Shown: one piece after another, positions 42,289-51,630 of the stretch
How the letters are laid out: each line of letters opens with the position of its first letter
How positions within the stretch are numbered: position 1 is the first letter of the stretch
NCBI GenBank assembly: GCA_047631555.1
Contig: JBLHZY010000001.1
Coordinates: 434,001 to 498,000, forward strand
Length of the DNA stretch: 64,000 nt
Reading direction: 5' to 3'
From: JBLHZY01 sp047631555
GTDB taxonomy: Bacteria; Pseudomonadota; Alphaproteobacteria; Rhodobacterales; Rhodobacteraceae
Program-made: the position numbers and the translations under genes
The notes under the pieces: model-generated
Database searches by the model: none
What the model saw: only the letters and a program-made list of their open reading frames with translations
What the model was told of the DNA's origin: nothing

Positions 42289-44169
42289 ATGGCCGTAGAA
42301 ACAGCAGCAGGGGCGCTTAGCCCGGTGATGGCGTTCGCTCTTGTGGGCGCGCTTGGGGTTGGCGCGCAGTGGATCGCTTGGCGGCTGCGCTTGCCTGCAA
42401 TCGTGCTGATGCTGGCGGCTGGCCTGCTTGTTGGGCCGGTGTTTGGGCTGTTTGATCCGGCGCGCGATATTGGCCCCATAACCGGGCCGCTGATATCGCT
42501 CGCGGTGGCGGTGATCCTGTTTGAAGGCGGGCTGACGCTTGATTTTCACAAACTCGGCGATGCGGCGCACGGGGTCAAACGCCTCGTGATCGTTGGCGCG
42601 CCGCTTGGCTGGCTGCTCTCAACCCTGACCTTGCATTACGGCGCAGGGCTTGGCTGGGAGGCTTCTGCCGTCTTTGGCGGCATCATGGTTGTCACCGGGC
42701 CGACCGTTATTGCGCCCTTGTTGCGCACCGCGCGCCTGTCGCGCAGGCCCGCTTCCTTGCTGCAATGGGAAGCCATTGTGAACGATCCGATTGGGGCTTT
42801 GGCGGCCGTTCTGGCCTTTGAAGTTGTGCTGGTTTTGCGCACCGCAGAAACGGCGGGAAGCGCAGTTGTTGATCTGCTGATCGGGATCGGTGCGGCGCTG
42901 ATCATTGGCTATGTCGCCGGGCGCGGGATTGCGCGGTCTTTCCGGCGCGGCTGGGTGCCGGAATATATGAAAGTTCCGGTGCTGTTTGCTGCGCTTTTGG
43001 CTTCTTTTGCTGTCTCTGACTGGCTGCTGCATGAAAGCGGATTGCTCGCGGTAACGGTGATGGGCCTCGTGATCGCCAATTCCAACCTGCCAAGCTTTGA
43101 AGAGCTGCGCCGCTTTAAAGAACATGCAACTATCCTGCTCGTTTCAGGCGTCTTTATCCTGCTGGCCGCCTCGCTTGATTTTGCCACTTTGGGGCAGCTC
43201 AATTGGCGCGCAGGCTTGTTTGTCGCGCTGGTGATCCTGGTCGCGCGCCCTGTGACAGTGCTGGTCTCGCTGGCCTTTACCAAACTGCCCTGGAACGAAC
43301 GCTTGCTGATCGCTTTGACCGGGCCGCGCGGGGTTGTTTTGGTCGCTGTGGCGGGTCTGTTTGGCGAGCGTTTGGCGCAAGCTGGCGTGCAGGACGGCGC
43401 CGTTGTTGGCCCGCTGGCCTTTGTGCTGGTGCTTTGTACGGTCGTGCTGCATGGCTTTACCCTTGCGCCGCTTGCCCGCCTTCTTGGGCTGGCTTCGGGC
43501 GAGAAACCGGGCGTCCTTTTGGTTGGCGGGTCACGCTTTTCAACCGGGCTTGCCGAGGCGCTTAAAGGGGCGGAAATCCCCGTCCTTGTGACCGATCCCA
43601 ACCACGCCCACCTGATCCGCCCACGCGCCGCCGGAGTCGAGACCTTTTATGGCGATATTCTGGGCGAGGCGGCCGAGCACAATCTTGAATTGCTCAGCTA
43701 TTCAACCATCATCGCCGTGACCGATAATGATCCTTACAATACCCTCGTTGCCACCGATCTTGCGCCCGAATTTGGCCGCGATAACGTCTGGCAAATCGCC
43801 CGGCTGAAATCCGACAACAAGCGCCATGCCCTTCCGGCCCAGCTTGGCGGGCGCAGCTTTGGCGGCGGCAAAACCTTCCGCGAATTGGATGATTTGGTGC
43901 TCGAAGGCTGGCGCTTCCGGGTGACCAAACTGAGCGAAGAATACACCTATCCCCAGTGGCGCGAAGAACGCACAGATGCGATCCTTTTGGGCAAAATCAC
44001 CAAAGCGGGCGAGTTCAAACGCATCCCCAAACTTGAGGCCGAGAAATTCGCGCCCGGCGTGCGCCTGCTCTCCTTTGGGCCGCCCGTCGCGGACAAGCCC
44101 CTCGCCCTGCCGCTGCCCAATACGCCCGGCGAAGGCGCCCCGCTGATAGAGCCCGACCTGCCCGGCTGA
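42289..44169 (+). CDS. Na+/H+ antiporter of the CPA1 family with C-terminal RCK/TrkA-N domain
   Basis: This 626-residue protein has about twelve membrane segments up to residue 400, with the exchanger signature GPTVIAPLLRTARLS and the NDPIGALAAVLAFEV transport helix with Asn-Asp. TGPRGVVLVAVAGLFGERL is the late pore helix. From about residue 410 the protein contains a nucleotide-binding TrkA-N/RCK domain (GVLLVGGSRFSTGLAEAL, then VLVTDPNHAHLIRPR), so activity may respond to NAD(H) or a similar ligand. A final, less conserved domain of about 100 residues follows. It lies between the acetyltransferase gene and argS. Confidence 0.9.
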   Translation: MAVETAAGALSPVMAFALVGALGVGAQWIAWRLRLPAIVLMLAAGLLVGPVFGLFDPARDIGPITGPLISLAVAVILFEGGLTLDFHKLGDAAHGVKRLVIVGAPLGWLLSTLTLHYGAGLGWEASAVFGGIMVVTGPTVIAPLLRTARLSRRPASLLQWEAIVNDPIGALAAVLAFEVVLVLRTAETAGSAVVDLLIGIGAALIIGYVAGRGIARSFRRGWVPEYMKVPVLFAALLASFAVSDWLLHESGLLAVTVMGLVIANSNLPSFEELRRFKEHATILLVSGVFILLAASLDFATLGQLNWRAGLFVALVILVARPVTVLVSLAFTKLPWNERLLIALTGPRGVVLVAVAGLFGERLAQAGVQDGAVVGPLAFVLVLCTVVLHGFTLAPLARLLGLASGEKPGVLLVGGSRFSTGLAEALKGAEIPVLVTDPNHAHLIRPRAAGVETFYGDILGEAAEHNLELLSYSTIIAVTDNDPYNTLVATDLAPEFGRDNVWQIARLKSDNKRHALPAQLGGRSFGGGKTFRELDDLVLEGWRFRVTKLSEEYTYPQWREERTDAILLGKITKAGEFKRIPKLEAEKFAPGVRLLSFGPPVADKPLALPLPNTPGEGAPLIEPDLPG

Positions 44170-44278
44170 TCGCAGGGGCCAAAGGGCAGGGCAAGCAGGA
44201 AGACCCGCGCGCTTGGTGCATTGACCTGAGCGCGCAGGGTGGTAAACCCAGCTTGAACCCTTCTTTCAGGACCAAAAG

Positions 44279-46000
44279 ATGAACCTTTTTGCAGATATCC
44301 GCACGCTTGTGATCACCAGCCTTGAAGCCATGGTTGCTGAGGGCGCGCTGCCCGCAGGCCTGAGCTTTGACAACGTCGCTGTTGAGCCGCCGCGCGATGC
44401 CTCGCACGGGGATATGGCGACCAATGCGGCCATGGTTCTGGCCAAGCCTGCAGGCGCAAAGCCGCGCGATATCGCCGAAGCTTTGGCTGCCAAACTGGCC
44501 GCCGATCCGCGCGTTGAAACAGCCGAAGTGGCGGGCCCCGGCTTTCTCAATCTGCGCTTGGATCAAGGGCTTTGGGGCGGGCTTGTCACCAGCATTTTGA
44601 GCGATGCAAATTACGGCCAATCTGATCTGGGCAGGGCGATCAAGGTCAACGTTGAATTCGTCTCGGCCAATCCGACAGGCCCGATGCATGTCGGCCACGC
44701 GCGCGGCGCGGTTTTTGGCGATGCATTGGCAACGCTGCTGTCCTATGCTGGCTTTGATGTGACCAAAGAATATTACATCAACGATGGCGGCGCGCAGGTC
44801 GATGTTTTGGCCCGCTCGGTTTATGAGCGCTACCGCGAGGCATGCGGCCTTTCCCCTGAAATCGCAGAGGGGCTTTATCCGGGCGATTATCTTGTCCCCG
44901 TCGGCGAAGCGCTGAAGGCGAAATATGGCGAGAGCTTGCTTGATCAGGACGAAAGCGTTTGGCTGACGGACCTGCGCGAATTTGCAACAGAAGCGATGAT
45001 GGCGATGATCCGCGAAGATCTCGCCTCGCTTGGCGTTGTGATGGATCACTTCTTCTCGGAAAAATCGCTGTATGATACCGGGCTGATTGAAAGCGCGATT
45101 AAGGAATTGGACGAGGCGGGCCTGATCTATCAAGGCACGCTTGAGCCGCCAAAAGGCAAGCTGCCCGAGGACTGGGAAGCGCGCGAGCAAACCCTGTTTC
45201 GCTCAACAGCGCACGGCGATGATGTGGATCGCCCGGTGAAAAAATCCGACGGCTCTTGGACGTATTTCGCCCCCGATATCGCCTATCACTATGATAAGGT
45301 TCAGCGCGGCTTTGATCAGCTGATCGATGTGTTTGGCGCGGATCACGGCGGCTATGTTAAGCGGATGAAAGCGGCGGTTTCGGCGCTCTCAAATGGCAAA
45401 GTGCCGCTTGATGTCAAACTCGTCCAACTGGTGAAACTGTTCAAAAACGGCGAGCCGTTCAAGATGTCCAAGCGCTCGGGGACGTTCGTTTCCTTACGGG
45501 ATGTGGTTGAGCAGGCGGGCGCAGATGTGACCCGTTTTCATATGCTGACGCGCAAGAATGACGCGCCGCTTGATTTCGATTTCGCCAAAGTGCTTGAGCA
45601 ATCCAAGGACAATCCGGTCTTTTATGTCCAATATGCGCATGCGCGGATTTGCTCTGTTCTGCGTAAGGCCGAAGAGGCGGGGGTCGCGCTTTCCGACACG
45701 CCAAAACTAGAGGATGAGGCCGAGTTTGAGCTTGCCCGCAAGCTTGCCGAATGGCCGCGCCTCGTTGAGATTGCCGCGCGCAGCCACGAGCCGCATCGCA
45801 TCGCCTTTTACCTCTATGATCTGGCCTCAGATTTCCACGCGCTGTGGAACAAGGGCAACGAAAAGACCCATCTGCGCTTCCTTCAAGAGGGTGACAATGC
45901 TGCATCAGCGGCGAAAATTGCCCTTCCAAGGGCCGTAGCCGTTGTTATTTCAGCAGGACTTGGTATCTTGGGCGTAACCCCGGCAAGCGAGATGCGCTGA
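44279..46000 (+). CDS. argS: Arginyl-tRNA synthetase
   Basis: The 573-residue class I synthetase has the HIGH motif in PTGPMHVGHARGAVFGDAL and the KMSK loop in FKMSKRSGTFVSLRD. The N-terminal tRNA-binding domain (DVTKEYYINDGGAQVD lies just after the HIGH domain) and the C-terminal helical anticodon domain are complete. It begins at ATG 44279 with CAGG ten bases upstream. It heads the conserved argS-SPOR-nagZ-scpA-scpB series, though an 82-base gap separates it from the next gene. Confidence 0.96.
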   Translation: MNLFADIRTLVITSLEAMVAEGALPAGLSFDNVAVEPPRDASHGDMATNAAMVLAKPAGAKPRDIAEALAAKLAADPRVETAEVAGPGFLNLRLDQGLWGGLVTSILSDANYGQSDLGRAIKVNVEFVSANPTGPMHVGHARGAVFGDALATLLSYAGFDVTKEYYINDGGAQVDVLARSVYERYREACGLSPEIAEGLYPGDYLVPVGEALKAKYGESLLDQDESVWLTDLREFATEAMMAMIREDLASLGVVMDHFFSEKSLYDTGLIESAIKELDEAGLIYQGTLEPPKGKLPEDWEAREQTLFRSTAHGDDVDRPVKKSDGSWTYFAPDIAYHYDKVQRGFDQLIDVFGADHGGYVKRMKAAVSALSNGKVPLDVKLVQLVKLFKNGEPFKMSKRSGTFVSLRDVVEQAGADVTRFHMLTRKNDAPLDFDFAKVLEQSKDNPVFYVQYAHARICSVLRKAEEAGVALSDTPKLEDEAEFELARKLAEWPRLVEIAARSHEPHRIAFYLYDLASDFHALWNKGNEKTHLRFLQEGDNAASAAKIALPRAVAVVISAGLGILGVTPASEMR

Positions 46001-46082
46001 AAACAAGCGCACGGCAGGCCACTCTATGGGGGCAAATGAGCAGGCAAGCCCTTTCCCGTAAGGGGGAGGCGATGAGGCATAA

Positions 46083-47327
46083 ATGGCAAGTTACGATTTC
46101 GGTGGGCAAGGCCCGGCTGCAAGCAATCGCGGCTGGAATGATCCTCAGCAGGGGCAAAACCCTGTGTTCCAAGAGCAAATCCCCTATGATGAGGCCGAGT
46201 ATCAGGCCCATGATCCGGCCTATGAGCAATATTCTGCTCAGGGCGTGCCGCTCGAATATGCAGCGCAGGCGGCCTATGGGCAGGCCGCACCCGAATACCA
46301 ATATGAATACGCCGAAAATGCCGCCATCGGGCAAGCGTCTTCGATGGCGCTTGGCACCGCTTTGCTCGCAGAATTTGGCCAAAAGCTTGGCCGGATGACC
46401 CATTACGCCGGCGCCGCCATGTCGATCGCTTTGATCGCAGGCTTGGGCGTTTGGGGCTATAAATTGATGGTGCGCGATGTCTCCGGCGTGCCGGTTGTTA
46501 GGGCAGTCAGCGGCCCGATGCGCACAGCGCCCGAAGATCCCGGCGGGGCACAGGCCTCGCACCAAGGGTTGGCAGTCAATGCAATTGCCGCCGACGGCGA
46601 GGCCGAAGCGCCCGCTGATCGCCTCGTGCTTGCGCCGCGCCCGGTTGAACTGGCCGATGAAGATCGCCCCGTCGCCGAAATGCGCGCCGCCGCGACCGTC
46701 GAGGCGCTTCAGGCGCAACTCGCCGCCGCCGATGCCGCCCCGATTGAAGCCAATGCCGAAGCGGGCGAGGTTCTGGCCGCGCCCTCAACCGATCCTGTGC
46801 AAGCCGCGCTCGATTTTGCCGATCAGATTTCCGCTGATGTTGCGCCGCTTTCTGGGGCCAGTCTCAAGCCTGAAAACGATACCGCCGCAACCGCCGCCGC
46901 TGATGCGCTGAAAGCGGCCACCGCGCCGCAATCGATCACTGTGCGCCGCGGCGGCATCGCCCGCTCGCCGCGTCCAATCGCGCGCCCGGTCCGTCTTGCC
47001 AGCAGCTCGGCCACAGTTGCCACAGATGCGGTGCCGCAAAGCGCAGCCCTCGAAGTGAGCCCCGGCAATATCCCCGCAGGCACGCGCCTTGTGCAATTTG
47101 GCGCCTATGATAGCCCCGAATTGGCGCGCTCCGAATGGGACAAGCTTGCGCTGAAATTCGAAGATATCTTGCAAGGAAAACAACGGGTTGTGCAAAAAGC
47201 GCAATCTGGCGGCAAGACCTTCTATCGCCTGCGCGCCATGGGGTTTGAGGATCTCTCGGATACCCGCCGCTTCTGTGCTGCCCTTCTGGCCGAAAACGCC
47301 GCCTGCATCCCTGCCACGGCGCGCTAA
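46083..47327 (+). CDS. SPOR-domain membrane protein
   Basis: The 414-residue protein begins with a Gln/Tyr/Ala-rich cytoplasmic part of about 100 residues, then one membrane helix (MTHYAGAAMSIALIAGLGV, about 105-123), a long Ala/Pro/Glu-rich periplasmic linker with acidic stretches, and a C-terminal SPOR domain (RLVQFGAYDSPELARSEWD through CAALLAENAACIPATAR). SPOR domains bind denuded peptidoglycan at the division site. Its place beside nagZ and the scp genes fits cell-envelope and division roles. Its stop shares one base with the nagZ ATG (TAATG). Confidence 0.88.
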   Translation: MASYDFGGQGPAASNRGWNDPQQGQNPVFQEQIPYDEAEYQAHDPAYEQYSAQGVPLEYAAQAAYGQAAPEYQYEYAENAAIGQASSMALGTALLAEFGQKLGRMTHYAGAAMSIALIAGLGVWGYKLMVRDVSGVPVVRAVSGPMRTAPEDPGGAQASHQGLAVNAIAADGEAEAPADRLVLAPRPVELADEDRPVAEMRAAATVEALQAQLAAADAAPIEANAEAGEVLAAPSTDPVQAALDFADQISADVAPLSGASLKPENDTAATAAADALKAATAPQSITVRRGGIARSPRPIARPVRLASSSATVATDAVPQSAALEVSPGNIPAGTRLVQFGAYDSPELARSEWDKLALKFEDILQGKQRVVQKAQSGGKTFYRLRAMGFEDLSDTRRFCAALLAENAACIPATAR

Positions 47328-48343
47328 TGGCCGCCAATCTCCAAGCAAACGGGCAGGGCGCAACCATCCTTGGCTGTGCTGGCCTTTCGCTGAGCCCAAC
47401 TGAGGCGCGCTTCTTTCGCGAGGCCGATCCTTGGGGCTTCATCCTGTTTGCCCGCAACGTGCAAAGCCCCGATCAATTGCGCGCGCTTTGTGCTGAATTG
47501 CGCGAGACAGTTGGCCGCGACGCCCCGATTTTGATCGACCAAGAAGGCGGGCGCGTACAGCGCCTTACCCCGCCAACATGGCGCCAATACCTTCCCCCGC
47601 TTGAACAGGTGCAGGCCTGCGGCGCGCATGCGGCGCGCTCAATGTATATCCGCTCGACCCTGATTGCCGATGAGATGCAAGCCCTTGGCATTGATGTAAA
47701 TTGCGCCCCGACAGCCGATATCGCAGGGCCTGAAACACACCCGTTCTTGCACAATCGCTGCTACGGGACGGAGGCAAACAGCGTCATCGAAATGGGTCGC
47801 GCCGTGGCCGATGGGATGGCCGCGCGCGGCGTGATGTCTGTGCTCAAACATATCCCCGGCCATGGCCGCGCCACCGCCGACAGCCATCTTGACCTGCCCC
47901 ATGTGACCGTCGATGCCCAGACCCTGCGCGAAACGGATTTTGCCCCCTTCAAAGGCCTCAACGATCTGCCCATGGCGATGACCGCGCATATTGTCTACGA
48001 GGCGCTCGATCCAGCCAATTGCGCCACCCAAAGCGAGATCATGATCGCCGCGATCCGCAATGAGATCGGCTTTGACGGGCTGTTGATGACCGACGATATC
48101 TCGATGCAGGCGCTTTCGGGCAGCCTGCAACACCGCGCCGAAGCCTCAATCAAAGCGGGCTGCGATATTGTGCTGCATTGCAACGGCAAGATGCCTGAAA
48201 TGGAAGCCACAGTCGCCGCCTCCGGCCGCCTCAATGCGCCCGCACAAACCCGCGCCGAACGGGTTATCGCAACGCGTCCAAAACCCGTAGCCATTGACAT
48301 TCCCGCGCTTGAAGCCGAACTTTACGCGCTGCTGAACGGGTAG
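47327..48343 (+). CDS. nagZ: Beta-N-acetylglucosaminidase NagZ (glycoside hydrolase 3)
   Basis: The 338-residue protein has the GH3 features LIDQEGGRVQRLTPP and VLKHIPGHGRATADSH, whose His-Asp-type loop acts as acid/base, and FDGLLMTDDISM containing the nucleophile Asp. NagZ removes GlcNAc from anhydro-muropeptides in the cytoplasm during cell-wall recycling. Translation is coupled to the SPOR gene; scpA follows after four bases. No signal peptide is present, as expected. Confidence 0.95.
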   Translation: MAANLQANGQGATILGCAGLSLSPTEARFFREADPWGFILFARNVQSPDQLRALCAELRETVGRDAPILIDQEGGRVQRLTPPTWRQYLPPLEQVQACGAHAARSMYIRSTLIADEMQALGIDVNCAPTADIAGPETHPFLHNRCYGTEANSVIEMGRAVADGMAARGVMSVLKHIPGHGRATADSHLDLPHVTVDAQTLRETDFAPFKGLNDLPMAMTAHIVYEALDPANCATQSEIMIAAIRNEIGFDGLLMTDDISMQALSGSLQHRAEASIKAGCDIVLHCNGKMPEMEATVAASGRLNAPAQTRAERVIATRPKPVAIDIPALEAELYALLNG

Positions 48344-48347
48344 GGCG

Positions 48348-49136
48348 ATGGCCGAGGACGAGTTTGAATTTCAGGAGCGCCAAAGCGTCGAGGATCGCCT
48401 CGCCGCAGAAGCGCTGATTGTCGATGTTGAGGGCTTTGAAGGGCCGCTCGACCTGCTGTTGAGCCTGTCGCGCACCCAAAAGGTTGATTTGCGCCGGGTC
48501 TCCGTGCTGCATCTGGCCGAGCAATACCTCACCTTTATCAATGCCGCGAGCGAATTGCGCATTGAGCTGGCGGCGGATTATCTGGTGATGGCGGCCTGGC
48601 TCGCCTTTCTCAAATCGCGTCTGCTCTTGCCGCCTGATCCGACCGATGGCGGCCCCTCGGGCGAAGAATTGGCCGCGCATCTTGCCTTTCAGCTTGAGCG
48701 GCTTGAAGCGATGCGCAACGCCGCCGCCCGGTTGATGGGGCGCGATCAACGCGGGCGTGATTTCTTTGTGCGCGGCATTCCTGAGGATGTGATGCGCGTG
48801 CGCAAAGTGACCTATACCGCGACCTTGCTTGATCTGATGCAGGGCTACGCGCGCATCCGCACCAAGGATGATTTCCGCCCCTTCGTGATGGACCGCGAGG
48901 CGATCCTGACGATGGAACAAGCGCTCGAACGCATGCGCGCACTGATCGGCTATGCGGGCGATTGGACCGGGCTTGAAAGCTATCTGCCCGAGGGCTGGCA
49001 GGTCGATCCCAAGCGCCGCCGCTCTGCCACCGCCGCAACATTCGCCGCCTCGCTGGAACTGGCCAAGGCGGGCAAAATCGAGATCAGACAAAGCGAGATG
49101 TTCTCTCCAATCCAAATACGAAAGACGCCGCAATGA
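48348..49136 (+). CDS. scpA: Segregation and condensation protein A
   Basis: This 262-residue kleisin starts with VDVEGFEGPLDLLLSLSRTQKVDLRRV (seen as FEGPLDLLLSL and KVDLRRV), then LAADYLVMAAWLAFLKSRLLLP, and ends in a winged-helix part. ScpA bridges the SMC heads and works with ScpB in chromosome organisation. It is preceded by nagZ and overlaps scpB by four bases (ATGA). Confidence 0.94.
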   Translation: MAEDEFEFQERQSVEDRLAAEALIVDVEGFEGPLDLLLSLSRTQKVDLRRVSVLHLAEQYLTFINAASELRIELAADYLVMAAWLAFLKSRLLLPPDPTDGGPSGEELAAHLAFQLERLEAMRNAAARLMGRDQRGRDFFVRGIPEDVMRVRKVTYTATLLDLMQGYARIRTKDDFRPFVMDREAILTMEQALERMRALIGYAGDWTGLESYLPEGWQVDPKRRRSATAATFAASLELAKAGKIEIRQSEMFSPIQIRKTPQ

Positions 49137-49900
49137 GTGTTGATGACGAGACAGGCGCAGAGGGCCACAGCGGCGAAGAAACGGGCGACGAGCGCGCCGC
49201 AATTGACGCGCATATCGAGGTGAGCATCGTCTCGGAACTGCCTGAAAACGATGATGAAAATACAAGTGATCCTGTGCGCGACAGCCTGTTTGAAGCGCCC
49301 CCAGAGGCCGAGCAAGAGCGCATGGTTGAGGCGATCCTATTTGCCTCGGCTGATCCTGTGAGCGTCGCCGAGCTCAACGGGCGGATGCCCCACGGGGCGG
49401 ACGCGGCGCGCGCGCTTGTGCATCTGCAAAAGCGCTATGAAGGGCGCGGCGTTCGGGTTGTGCGCGTGGGCGAGGCATGGGCAATGCGCACCGCGCCTGA
49501 CCTTGGCTTTTTGATGCAAAAAGAGACGGTCGAGACCCGCAAACTAAGTCGTGCGGCCATCGAAACGCTGGCGATCATCGCCTATCATCAGCCCGCCACC
49601 CGCGCCGAGATCGAAGAAATTCGTGGCGTCTCTGTGTCGCGGGGCACGGTTGATCAACTGATTGAGATGGAGTGGATCCGCTTTGGCCGCCGCCGGATGA
49701 CGCCGGGGCGACCTGTTACCTATGTTGTCACGCAGGATTTCCTCGATCACTTCGGCCTTGAAAGCGCGCGCGATCTGCCCGGCCTTAAAGAGCTTCGCTC
49801 GGCTGGCCTGCTCGAAAGCCGCCCGGTGCCGGGGCTTGATGCGCTCGAACCCCAAGACGAGGACGATGAGGATCAGGTCGAAATGTTTGAGGAAGATTAA
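49133..49900 (+). CDS. scpB: Segregation and condensation protein B
   Basis: The 255-residue protein has an acidic N-terminal extension of about 60 residues, then two winged helices: MVEAILFASADPVSVAEL and LSRAAIETLAIIAYHQPATRAEIEEIRGVSVSRGTVDQLI (best seen as LAIIAYHQPATRAEIEEIRG). The tail is acidic and ends EMFEED. ScpB dimers bind ScpA in the SMC complex. The extension is longer than in Bacillus ScpB but usual in this group. In many Rhodobacterales tatABC follow; here they do not. Confidence 0.94.
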   Translation: MSVDDETGAEGHSGEETGDERAAIDAHIEVSIVSELPENDDENTSDPVRDSLFEAPPEAEQERMVEAILFASADPVSVAELNGRMPHGADAARALVHLQKRYEGRGVRVVRVGEAWAMRTAPDLGFLMQKETVETRKLSRAAIETLAIIAYHQPATRAEIEEIRGVSVSRGTVDQLIEMEWIRFGRRRMTPGRPVTYVVTQDFLDHFGLESARDLPGLKELRSAGLLESRPVPGLDALEPQDEDDEDQVEMFEED

Positions 49901-49974
49901 GCGCGCGAGGAGGGGGCCGTGAAATCGGCGCAATTGCGTGTTAAACAATGCTCAACTCAGTAGGAGATGTCGAA

Positions 49975-50190
49975 ATGAATGCCAATCAACTGATCAATAT
50001 GGTGGTGCGGATGGTGCTCCGTCCGCTGCTCAATCGCGGCATCAACGCAGGCATCAATCGTGCCAGTCGCGGCCGCGCCCCAGCGGATGAAACGCCCGCG
50101 CAAAAAGCCCTGCGCGAGCAAAACGCCAATGAGACAAGCAAACGCGCGCGCCAAGCCGCAAAGCTTGGCCGTCGTATGGGACGTTTCTAA
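49975..50190 (+). CDS. Small basic conserved-type protein, 71 codons
   Basis: The frame from ATG 49975 encodes about 70 residues beginning MNANQLINMVVRMVLRPLL, with an amphipathic N-terminal helix, and ending in a basic RARQAAKLGRRMGRF tail. AGGAG at 49962-49966 supports the start. I do not recognise the family; an N-terminal membrane-peripheral helix plus a basic tail suggests binding to membrane or nucleic acid. It follows scpB by 74 bases and may share its transcript. Confidence 0.72.
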   Translation: MNANQLINMVVRMVLRPLLNRGINAGINRASRGRAPADETPAQKALREQNANETSKRARQAAKLGRRMGRF

Positions 50191-50218
50191 GCAATTACAT
50201 AGCTTTACGCGGCAAAGT

Positions 50219-51328
50219 TCATGTCTTTGGCGCGGCGAAATGCTTGGACAGTTTCAGCCCTTGCCCTTGGTAATTTGAGGCAATGCCCGCGCCATAAAGC
50301 ATGTCCGGAATGGCGGCCATTTTCTCATAGACCAAGCGGCCCACGACCTGCCCATGCTCAAGCACAAAGGGCGCCTCGTGACAGCGCACTTCAAGCACGC
50401 CGCGCGATCCTGCGCCGCCAGCGTCAGAATGCCCAAAGCCGGGATCAAAGAAGCCCGCATAATGAACGCGAAATTCGCCGACCATGGCAAAATACGGCGC
50501 CATTTCGGCCGCGTGATCGGGCGGGATATGTACCGCCTCGCGGCTGACCAAAATGTAAAACGCGCCCGGATCAAGGATGATGCGGCCCTCAGTCGTTCTG
50601 ATTTCTTCCCAGAATTCCGCCGGATCATAGGCGCCGATACGATCCAGATCGATCACGCCGGTATGCGGTTTGGCGCGGTAGCCAACCAGATCGCTGCCCT
50701 CGGGGCGCAAATCGACCGAAAAGCCGAGGCCTTCGGAAATCACCGGCTCGCCATCGACCAAGACCTGAGCCTTATGGAGTGCTGCCAGCTCGGGATCGCT
50801 GAGAACGGCCTGACCGTGGCGAAAACGGATCTGATTGAGCCGCATGCCGGGGCGGACCAAAACCGAAAAGCTGCGCGGGCAAATTTCAGCGTAAAGCGGG
50901 CCAGTATAGCCCGGCGCAATCCGATCAAATTCAACGCCGCCGTCCGTGATCAGCCGGGTCAATAGATCAAGCCGCCCAGTCGAGCTTTTGGCATTGGCCA
51001 CGGCCTGAATATCTGCGGGCAGGGCGAGGCTTTCCATCAAAGGGACCACATAAACACAGCCCTTTTCCAGCACAGCGCCGCCCGAGAGATCAATCTCATG
51101 CATCTGAAATTCTTCCAGCCGCTCCATGACCGTATTGCCTGCGCCGGTCAGAAACGAGGCGCGGACGCGGTAGGCCTTGGTGCCAAGGCGCATATCAAGC
51201 GAGGCGGGCTGAATTTGTTCGGGAAGGATCGCCGGGCTGCCGCTGAGCACACCGGTTTTGATCAGGTCGCTCAGGGTTTGGCTCGGCAAAACGCCGGTTC
51301 CGGCGGTGATCTCTTGGCTCTGGCTCAT
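50219..51328 (-). CDS. 2'-deoxycytidine 5'-triphosphate deaminase, double-domain form
   Basis: The 369-residue protein contains two dUTPase/DCD-like halves. The first has LPEQIQPASLDMRLG and VPLMESLALPADIQAVANAKSSTGRLDL, with the DCD pattern SSTGR; the second is around SVDLRPEGSDLVGYRAKPHTG and closes with GQVVGRLVYEKM. Deamination of dCTP to dUTP feeds thymidylate synthesis. This length, about twice that of a standard Dcd, is characteristic of alphaproteobacteria. It is convergent with the small gene at 49975, separated by 28 bases. Confidence 0.9.
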   Translation of the reverse strand: MSQSQEITAGTGVLPSQTLSDLIKTGVLSGSPAILPEQIQPASLDMRLGTKAYRVRASFLTGAGNTVMERLEEFQMHEIDLSGGAVLEKGCVYVVPLMESLALPADIQAVANAKSSTGRLDLLTRLITDGGVEFDRIAPGYTGPLYAEICPRSFSVLVRPGMRLNQIRFRHGQAVLSDPELAALHKAQVLVDGEPVISEGLGFSVDLRPEGSDLVGYRAKPHTGVIDLDRIGAYDPAEFWEEIRTTEGRIILDPGAFYILVSREAVHIPPDHAAEMAPYFAMVGEFRVHYAGFFDPGFGHSDAGGAGSRGVLEVRCHEAPFVLEHGQVVGRLVYEKMAAIPDMLYGAGIASNYQGQGLKLSKHFAAPKT

Positions 51329-51440
51329 CGTCTTCCCCCTTGCGGTGCTGCTGTGACGCGCTGCACAGCCGCATATGCGCCGATCCGGCCCATAGATGGC
51401 AAAAACGCCCGCGCCTTTTGGGCGACGAGCGTATTTGAAT

Positions 51441-51517
51441 TGGTCGGGCTAGCAGGACTCGAACCTGCGACCTTCCGTCCCCCAGACGGACGCGCTACCA
51501 GACTGCGCCATAGCCCG
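51441..51517 (-). tRNA. tRNA-Pro (GGG anticodon)
   Basis: The minus strand gives a complete 77-base cloverleaf: acceptor CGGGCTA pairing with TAGCCCG, discriminator A and encoded CCA at 51443-51441. The anticodon stem TCCGT/ACGGA encloses the loop CTGGGGG, giving anticodon GGG, and the T-arm reads GCAGGTTCGAGTCCTGC. It lies between the dCTP deaminase gene and the MerR regulator gene. Confidence 0.97.
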
Positions 51518-51630
51518 ACTGGGGCTTTCATACCGTTTTTCCACGCAGGGACAAGGCTGATCTTTGGATTTTTTTCATCAGCCTTTAGCGGGCCAGCCGA
51601 GCGAGACGAGGGAACGGGCAAAACAGGGGC

